Source: Paraburkholderia sp. HP33-1
GTDB lineage: Bacteria; Pseudomonadota; Gammaproteobacteria; Burkholderiales; Burkholderiaceae
NCBI RefSeq assembly: GCF_021390595.1
Contig: NZ_JAJEJR010000001.1
Span: 3,286,001-3,350,000, forward strand
Length of the DNA: 64,000 bases
Direction of reading: 5' to 3'
Positions 58,674 to 64,000 of the stretch are shown here, in pieces. Both the position numbers and the translations under genes were made by a program. Under the pieces are notes generated by a model. The model saw nothing but the letters and a program-made list of their open reading frames with translations, was not told the origin of the DNA and did no database searches. Positions within the stretch are counted from its first letter, which is position 1. Each line of letters opens with the position of its first letter.

Positions 58674-61256
58674 ATGAGCATCGATGCTGAGCTGCAGCAG
58701 CCGGCGGCTGAAGTCACTTTTTCAACGCTTCCCACCGAGCTGGACGCGCTCGCACGCGAATTTGCGCTAACCATCGAAACCCTGGCTGCGCGGGATATGC
58801 ACGACAGCGCCGAGGCATTGGCGCACCAGATGGTGCAAATCGTCCCGGGACATTCACTGGGCTGGAAGACGCTCGCCTTCGCGCATCTGCGTAGAGGCAA
58901 CCTCGCCGAGGCGCTCGCGCCGCTGGAGCGGGCGGGCGCACTTCCTCCAGAAGACGCCGAACTGAAGCGCCACCTGGGCGCGGCCCGAGCCCTACGCGAC
59001 GCGCTCGCGGCCGATAGCCGGGGCGAGTATGCGCAGGCCGGAGCGCTCTATCAAAACGTGCTCGCCGTGTACCCCATGCATCCCGACGCGAACCACCGTC
59101 TGGGTGTGGTGGCGATCCGACTGCACCAGCCCGAGGCCTCGCTTCCCTATCTGGAGCGGGCAATCGGCGCAAATCCCAACCAGCTGCAGTACTGGGCCAA
59201 CTATATCGACGGTTTGCTGCAGGCCGATCAACTGAAGGCGGCATGGCTTGTGCTCGAAATGGCGCAGCAGCGCGGTCTGGCCGGACCGGCGATCGACCAG
59301 TTGATTGGCGTCATGACGAAGTTGTCGACCGAAGGCGCGCAAAAGCTCGCACGCCCTGTGGCTGCCGCGCCTGGCGTTCCCGCAGGCCACGCGCAATCGA
59401 CAGTCGACTCGACGCAGCCGCTCCAAACGCCGGAAAAGGCGCGCGCCCGCGGACATCAGGGGCGCCAGACGACGCCTACCGAGCAGCAGATGGCCGAGCT
59501 GGCCCGTCACTACAACACCGGACAGACCGATCAGGCGCTCGTCGCCTCGCTCGAGTTCGTGCAGCGATTTCCCGCTCACGCGTTCGGCTGGAAAGTACTG
59601 TCGGTCACGCTGCACAAGCTCGGTCAGTATGACGAAGCGCTCCAACACGCGCTCACCGCGCTTGAAGTCGCGCCCGAAGACACGGACGTTTTGCAAGTCG
59701 CGGCCGGTGTGTTCGCGTCGAAGGGGCGCTACGAGCAAGCCGAGACGTTATGCGCACGTCTGCTGCAGCTGCGGCCCAACTATGGCGAAGCCTACCGCGT
59801 CATGGGTGTCATCAAGTCCGCCATCGGCCGCTTCGACGAAGCGGAACGCTTGTGCCGCAAGGCGCTCGAGCTTGCCGGCACGTCGGGTATGACCTGCAAC
59901 CCGCTCGGTGTGACGCTGATGAAGATGGGTCGATTGAGCGACGCTGCCGCCGTCTTTCGCGAGGCGATCGGTGCGGACCCCGACAATGACCTGGCGTACA
60001 GCAACCTCGCTTTCTGCCTCACGCACAGCGAGAACATCGCCCCCCAGGAACTGTTTGCGGAGCACCGCCGCTTCGCCGAACGTTTCGAGGCACCGCTCAA
60101 GCCGCACTGGCCGCAGCACACAAACACCAAAGATCCCGCGCGCCGCCTGCGTGTAGGCTTCATCTCCGGCGACTTTTGCCACCATGCGGTGGCCAACTTT
60201 CTGGAGCCGGTGCTCGAGCATCTCGCACGTGACAACAACCTGTCCCTGCATGCGTATTCGAACACGTCGATCCACGACGAAACGACTGAGCGCTTGCGAG
60301 CCCTGTTTGCGCACTGGCGGCACGTCGTCGGCATGCAGCACGAAGCCGTGGCGGACCTGATCCGCGGTGATCAGATCGACATTCTGATCGATCTGGCCGG
60401 CCACACCGCCGAGAACCGGCTGCGCTGCATGGCACGCAAGCCTGCGCCACTCCAGGCCTCATGGATCGGCTATCCGGGAACCACGGGCCTCGAGGCGGTA
60501 GATTACTTCTTCGCCGATCACTACTGGGTGCCCGAGGCGTTCAAGCAGCAGTTCACCGAGCACATCGTGTATTTGCCGGCCGTCGCGCCATTCCAGGCGG
60601 ACAAGCTGTGCCCGCCACTGAACATGTCCCCTGCCCAGCGAAACGGCTATGTGACTTTCGGCAGCTTCAACCGGCTCGACAAGCTGCGCCGCGACGTGAT
60701 CGCGCTCTGGGCGCGCGTGCTGCACGCGGTACCCGGTTCGCGGATGCTGATCGGCGCGATGCCGCGTGACAACGGTGTCGGCGAGCTGGTCGAGTGGTTC
60801 GCTGAAGAAGGCATCGTAAAGGAACGCCTTGATTTCCGCGCCCGCTCGAGCGTGCCGGTCTATCTGCAGCAGCATCACCACGTGGACATCTGCCTCGACA
60901 GCTTCCCCTTCTCCGGCCTGACCACGGTGTTGCATTCGCTCTGGATGGGCGTGCCGACGGTCACCCTGCCCGCCGACACCGTACCTGGCCGCAGCGGCTA
61001 CACCGCGATGTCCCACGTCGGTCTGGAACAGTTCATTGCGACCAGCAAGGATGACTACGTACTCAAGGCTGCGGCCGCGGCTGCGGACGTACCGGCGCTC
61101 GCCGCGATTCGGGCAGGCCTGCGCGAACGGTGTCAGCAGTCCGCGATGTTCCGCCCTGAGCAAATCGCCAACGGCATGAGCGATGCGTTGCGTGTGATGT
61201 GGCGCCGCTGGTGCGAGGGTCTGCCTGCGCAGAGCTTCGACGTCTCATCCAGCTAA
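58674..61256 (+). CDS. TPR-containing O-GlcNAc-transferase-type glycosyltransferase (GT41/SPINDLY)
   Basis: 860 residues. The N-terminal 450 are TPR repeats (for example ALYQNVLAVYPMHPDANHRLG, EAERLCRKALELAGTSG) interrupted by a low-complexity linker (about 225-270). The C-terminal half (from about 490, RRLRVGFISGDFCHHAVANF) is the GT41 catalytic domain, with ILIDLAGHTAENRLRCMARKPAPLQASWIGYPGTTG, YVTFGSFNRLDKLRRDVIALWARVL, VDICLDSFPFSGLTTVLHSLWMGVPTVTL and GRSGYTAMSHVGL. Enzymes of this type attach sugars to Ser/Thr of proteins. Its place behind fliCDT suggests flagellin as the target; this is an inference. Confidence 0.93.
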   Translation: MSIDAELQQPAAEVTFSTLPTELDALAREFALTIETLAARDMHDSAEALAHQMVQIVPGHSLGWKTLAFAHLRRGNLAEALAPLERAGALPPEDAELKRHLGAARALRDALAADSRGEYAQAGALYQNVLAVYPMHPDANHRLGVVAIRLHQPEASLPYLERAIGANPNQLQYWANYIDGLLQADQLKAAWLVLEMAQQRGLAGPAIDQLIGVMTKLSTEGAQKLARPVAAAPGVPAGHAQSTVDSTQPLQTPEKARARGHQGRQTTPTEQQMAELARHYNTGQTDQALVASLEFVQRFPAHAFGWKVLSVTLHKLGQYDEALQHALTALEVAPEDTDVLQVAAGVFASKGRYEQAETLCARLLQLRPNYGEAYRVMGVIKSAIGRFDEAERLCRKALELAGTSGMTCNPLGVTLMKMGRLSDAAAVFREAIGADPDNDLAYSNLAFCLTHSENIAPQELFAEHRRFAERFEAPLKPHWPQHTNTKDPARRLRVGFISGDFCHHAVANFLEPVLEHLARDNNLSLHAYSNTSIHDETTERLRALFAHWRHVVGMQHEAVADLIRGDQIDILIDLAGHTAENRLRCMARKPAPLQASWIGYPGTTGLEAVDYFFADHYWVPEAFKQQFTEHIVYLPAVAPFQADKLCPPLNMSPAQRNGYVTFGSFNRLDKLRRDVIALWARVLHAVPGSRMLIGAMPRDNGVGELVEWFAEEGIVKERLDFRARSSVPVYLQQHHHVDICLDSFPFSGLTTVLHSLWMGVPTVTLPADTVPGRSGYTAMSHVGLEQFIATSKDDYVLKAAAAAADVPALAAIRAGLRERCQQSAMFRPEQIANGMSDALRVMWRRWCEGLPAQSFDVSSS

Positions 61257-61268
61257 CCGGCAAGTTTC

Positions 61269-62087
61269 ATGAAGAACGAAATCCATCAAATCTTCTATTC
61301 GGACGAGACGCGCCGGGCACTCGATCCGGGCTTTCTCTCGCTCGACAACACGGGGAATCGGCCGGACTGGTTTGAGTATGGCGCGATCCGGGAATTTTTT
61401 CGCACACGTCTGTTGGATCCGAACACGCGGTACGGCTTCTTTTCGCCCAAATTCGCGTTCAAGACACGCCTGACGGCTGCTCAAGTCTGGGAGTTCGTCA
61501 ACAGTACGCCCGACGACGTCGATGTCATCACGTTCTCGCCGTACTTCGATCAGGCCGCGTTCTTCACGAACGTCTTCGAGCATGCCGCGGCATGCCACCC
61601 GGGCATCGAGCATGCCATCGACGGAGCACTCCGCCTGATCGCGCCGGACGCGAAGGTTGGTGGGACGGTGATGAGTTCCGTGCAGACCGTCTACTGCAAT
61701 TTTCTGGTCGCGAAGCCCGCGTTCTGGCAGCAATGGCTGCAAAGGTGTGAAGTCATTTTTAACGTTGCCGAGTCGGGCGAAGGTGATCTGGCGAAGCGGC
61801 TCAACGAAGATGTGAAATACGAGCAGCAATTCGCGCCAGCAAAGATTTTCGTCATCGAACGTGTTGCTTCGCTGATTCTGGCCACGCAGCCGTCGTGGAA
61901 AGTGCGCAATTACAACCCGATGACGCTTCCGGTCGCCAGCGCGCCGCTTAGCCGGTTCGGGCCCGAGCTGGTCGCGCTTGACGCGCTCAAGCACGCAGCC
62001 AACGCAACGGGCTTTGGCGAATATGTGACGGCGTTCGTGCAACTGCGCAACTCGCTGAACGAGCGCCTCAAAACCGGAGCCGCATAA
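61269..62087 (+). CDS. unknown protein in the flagellin-modification locus
   Basis: 272 residues, starting 12 bp behind the OGT-type gene. No family is recognised. Features: MKNEIHQIFYSDETRRALDP and RYGFFSPKFAFKTRLTAAQVW in the N-terminal part, DVDVITFSPYFDQAAFFTNVFE in the middle and NFLVAKPAFWQQWLQRCEV later. There is no signal peptide or membrane segment. The aromatic-rich cytosolic character and context suggest a glycosyltransferase-like or sugar-modifying enzyme, but I cannot name a reaction. Confidence 0.75.
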   Translation: MKNEIHQIFYSDETRRALDPGFLSLDNTGNRPDWFEYGAIREFFRTRLLDPNTRYGFFSPKFAFKTRLTAAQVWEFVNSTPDDVDVITFSPYFDQAAFFTNVFEHAAACHPGIEHAIDGALRLIAPDAKVGGTVMSSVQTVYCNFLVAKPAFWQQWLQRCEVIFNVAESGEGDLAKRLNEDVKYEQQFAPAKIFVIERVASLILATQPSWKVRNYNPMTLPVASAPLSRFGPELVALDALKHAANATGFGEYVTAFVQLRNSLNERLKTGAA

Positions 62088-62303
62088 CGGAGACACGCAA
62101 CGCAGGCCGGCTGTCTGTAGCACGTCGACTCAGACGCACCGTACGAGGCAATTTGGGCCCCATTTACCCGGCTTTTTCACCGATCGCCACGGAGCTTGCG
62201 ATGACACACTGGAGATAGCCCGCCTTCCCGCGCTATGCGAGGCGATCCCCTCCCACTCACAAAACGGCACGCACCTAGCTCGGCCGAAGAATGCCCCTTG
62301 ACC

Positions 62304-63539
62304 ATGATCACAGATCTCCTGTCTGAGGAACGCGAAGCTTCGCATGGGTCTGACGCGCCCGTTACGCCGGAGCAAGCGCTGCCTGCTGTACCCCCGCGCC
62401 CCGGCACGGATGGGCCGCCCACTCATCTGGTGCCGGTGACGCAGCCTTATTTGCCACCGCTCCAGGAGTTCATGCCGTATCTGGAGGAAATCTGGGAGCG
62501 CAAATGGGTGACCAACAACGGCGTCTTCCATCGACAGCTGGAGCGCCAGCTATGTGACTACCTTGGAGTCGAGCATCTTTCTCTTTTCTCCAACGGCACG
62601 CTTGCGCTCATCACGGCGCTGCAGGCGTTGAAGATCACCGGCGAAGTCATCACGACGCCGTTCAGCTTCGTCGCGACCACGCACGCGCTGCACTGGAACG
62701 GCATCAAGCCCGTGTTCGCGGATATCGATCCCGTCAGCCTCAACCTCGCTCCGGATAAGATCGAGGCGGCGATTACGCCGCAAACCACCGCGCTGCTGCC
62801 GGTTCACGTCTACGCGAACCCATGCGACGTCGAGCAGATCGAGCGGATCGCCGACACCTACGGACTCAAGGTAATTTACGACGCCGCGCATGCCTTCGGC
62901 GTGCGGATCCGCGACCGGTCGATCCTCGAATTCGGTGACATGTCCGTTCTGAGCTTCCACGGGACCAAGGTGTTCAATACGTTCGAAGGCGGCGCCATCA
63001 TCTGCCGGGACGAAAAGACCAAGCGCCGCATCGACAATCTGAAAAATTTTGGCTTCGTAAACGAAACGACGGTCGTCGCCCCGGGCATCAACGGCAAGAT
63101 GAACGAGGTACAGGCTGCCTTCGGCCTGCTGCAATTGCAGCACATGGATCAGATCCTGAAGCAGCGCGCCGACATCGACACCCGCTACCGCAATGCTTTG
63201 CACGATGTGCCCGGACTGACGATGCACGACATTCCGGATTACTGCACGAGGAATTACGCGTACTTTCCGGTCCTCATCACGCCCGGCTTTGGGGCCACCC
63301 GCGACGAAGTATACGAGGCGCTGCGGGCGGAGCAGATCGCGGCTCGCCGCTATTTTTACCCGCTCATCAGCGAGTTCCCCACCTATCGGGGATTGCCATC
63401 CGCCACCTCGCAAAACTTGCCGGTGGCCAGCGCCGTGTCCAGGCAAGTTCTTTGTCTGCCAATTTTTCCCGCGATGGAAGAAAGCGTACAGCGGCGCATC
63501 ATCGACATCGTCCGTCAATGCGGAGCGCGCGGACGGTAA
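62304..63539 (+). CDS. DegT/DnrJ/EryC1-type sugar aminotransferase
   Basis: 411 residues from the ATG at 62304. An ATG at 62235 is in frame, but the bases between have poor codon use and no ribosome-binding site is clear for either. The PLP-dependent fold shows VTQPYLPPLQEFMPYLEEIW, NGTLALITALQAL, ITTPFSFVATTHALHWNGIKPVFADID, DAAHAFGV and the PLP Lys222 in SFHGTKVFNTFEGGA. The type (VioA/FdtB-like) makes 4-amino-4,6-dideoxy or 3-amino sugars as nucleotide sugars. Which one is not decided. The 216-bp gap before it has no gene. Confidence 0.9.
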   Translation: MITDLLSEEREASHGSDAPVTPEQALPAVPPRPGTDGPPTHLVPVTQPYLPPLQEFMPYLEEIWERKWVTNNGVFHRQLERQLCDYLGVEHLSLFSNGTLALITALQALKITGEVITTPFSFVATTHALHWNGIKPVFADIDPVSLNLAPDKIEAAITPQTTALLPVHVYANPCDVEQIERIADTYGLKVIYDAAHAFGVRIRDRSILEFGDMSVLSFHGTKVFNTFEGGAIICRDEKTKRRIDNLKNFGFVNETTVVAPGINGKMNEVQAAFGLLQLQHMDQILKQRADIDTRYRNALHDVPGLTMHDIPDYCTRNYAYFPVLITPGFGATRDEVYEALRAEQIAARRYFYPLISEFPTYRGLPSATSQNLPVASAVSRQVLCLPIFPAMEESVQRRIIDIVRQCGARGR

Positions 63540-64000
63540 TGGAACCGACGATGCCCGACGCGATCGGCGGCTACTTTGAGCTTGAATTGCCGCCGGGGCA
63601 AGGCGAACTTTACCCGGACGCCCTGCGATTCCAGTCGGCTCGTGCGGCGTTTTTCGCGCTTCTGGAAACGGGTCGTCCAAAGCGCATCTGGATGCCATGG
63701 TACAACTGCGAGACGATGCTTGAGCCCCCAGCGATGGCGGGCGTCGAGGTGCGCCGCTACCGGATCGACGAGCAATTCAACATAGCCGACGACATCGAGA
63801 TCGACAGTCGTGACTGGATCCTCTACGTCAACTACTTTGGCCTGTGCGATGAGCGGATCGATCGTCTTCTCGAGCGCCTGCCCCGCGAGCGTGTCGTAAT
63901 CGACAATTCCCAGGCTCTGTTCAGCGCACCGCGCGATTGCCTCGCAACTCTCTATTCCCCCCGCAAGTTCTTCGGCCTCCCGGACGGCGGCTACCTGGTC
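63539..64000 (+). CDS. second aminotransferase-fold protein (cut by window end)
   Basis: 154 codons visible from an ATG that overlaps the previous stop by one base (TAATG); the gene continues past the window. The frame is open to the end. Features are QSARAAFFALLETGRPKRIWMPWYNCETM, VNYFGLCDERIDRLLERLP, RVVIDNSQALFSAP and LYSPRKFFGLPDGGYL with a Lys (143) where the PLP-binding Lys of the DegT fold would be. It looks like a distant DegT-type aminotransferase, possibly a catalytic or structural partner of the one before it. Activity and substrate are unknown. Confidence 0.8.
   Translation, partial: MEPTMPDAIGGYFELELPPGQGELYPDALRFQSARAAFFALLETGRPKRIWMPWYNCETMLEPPAMAGVEVRRYRIDEQFNIADDIEIDSRDWILYVNYFGLCDERIDRLLERLPRERVVIDNSQALFSAPRDCLATLYSPRKFFGLPDGGYLV

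Noticed and set aside
1..64000. CRISPR arrays, tRNA or rRNA genes, insertion sequences, phage genes
   Set aside because: No array of regularly spaced repeats, no cloverleaf-type sequence, and no transposase, integrase or phage protein was seen by reading; the only repeat of note is the element at 1436-1984.

Overview
The window is GC-rich, gene-dense DNA whose gene order points to a betaproteobacterium of the Burkholderia/Paraburkholderia group. FlhDC is the master regulator, FlhF and FlhG are both present, cheD sits among cheR, cheB, cheY and cheZ, a DUF2844/DUF3443 pair lies next to flhB, and an H-NS-like protein carries the short TWSGRGKPPKW DNA-binding motif. The genus call is an inference from gene order and protein style; no database was searched. 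About 80 percent of the window builds, drives, steers or regulates one flagellum.

Layout. 1-6587 (+): the 3' part of fliK, a 549-bp nested inverted-repeat element, then fliLMNOPQR (switch and export gate). 6666-19063 (-): flgL and flgK with their own FliA-type promoter, a YcgR-like PilZ brake gene with its own FliA-type promoter, then the rod/hook/ring operon flgBCDEFGHIJ. 19282-21790 (+): flgA, flgM, flgN. 22081-22670 (+): a HicAB toxin-antitoxin pair. 22777-29906 (-): flhB-flhA, a terminator, then flhF-flhG-fliA. 30082-31967 (-): a DUF2844 protein and a DUF3443 lipoprotein. 32229-44782 (-): flhD-flhC, then motA-motB-cheY-cheA-cheW-MCP-cheR-cheD-cheB-cheY-cheZ behind a FliA-type promoter.

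45502-54591 is mostly not flagellar: a GT4 glycosyltransferase, an H-NS-like protein, aquaporin Z, a histidine phosphatase, a small PXPV-repeat secreted protein, a Cof-type HAD phosphatase, a BadF-type sugar kinase, Tag DNA glycosylase, a conserved unknown protein, ribosomal protein S21 and an aldo/keto reductase. 54862-64000 (+) returns to motility: fliC behind a FliA-type promoter, fliD, a FliT-like gene, then a TPR/GT41 O-glycosyltransferase, an unknown protein and two fold-type-I aminotransferase-like genes (the last cut by the window end), which together look like a flagellin glycosylation locus.

How it works together: FlhDC should switch on the basal-body and export operons and fliA. 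FlgM holds FliA until the hook is finished. FliA then reads the motA/che, flgKL, ycgR, flgM and fliC promoters; five TNAA/CAAA-type -35 elements with GCCG-type -10 elements can be seen in the right places. The most interesting items are the pepsin-like architecture of the DUF3443 lipoprotein, the palindrome and helically phased repeats upstream of flhDC, the FlhG homologue without P-loop lysines, the nested inverted repeat behind fliK, and the glycosylation locus behind fliD. No tRNA, rRNA, CRISPR array or insertion sequence was seen.
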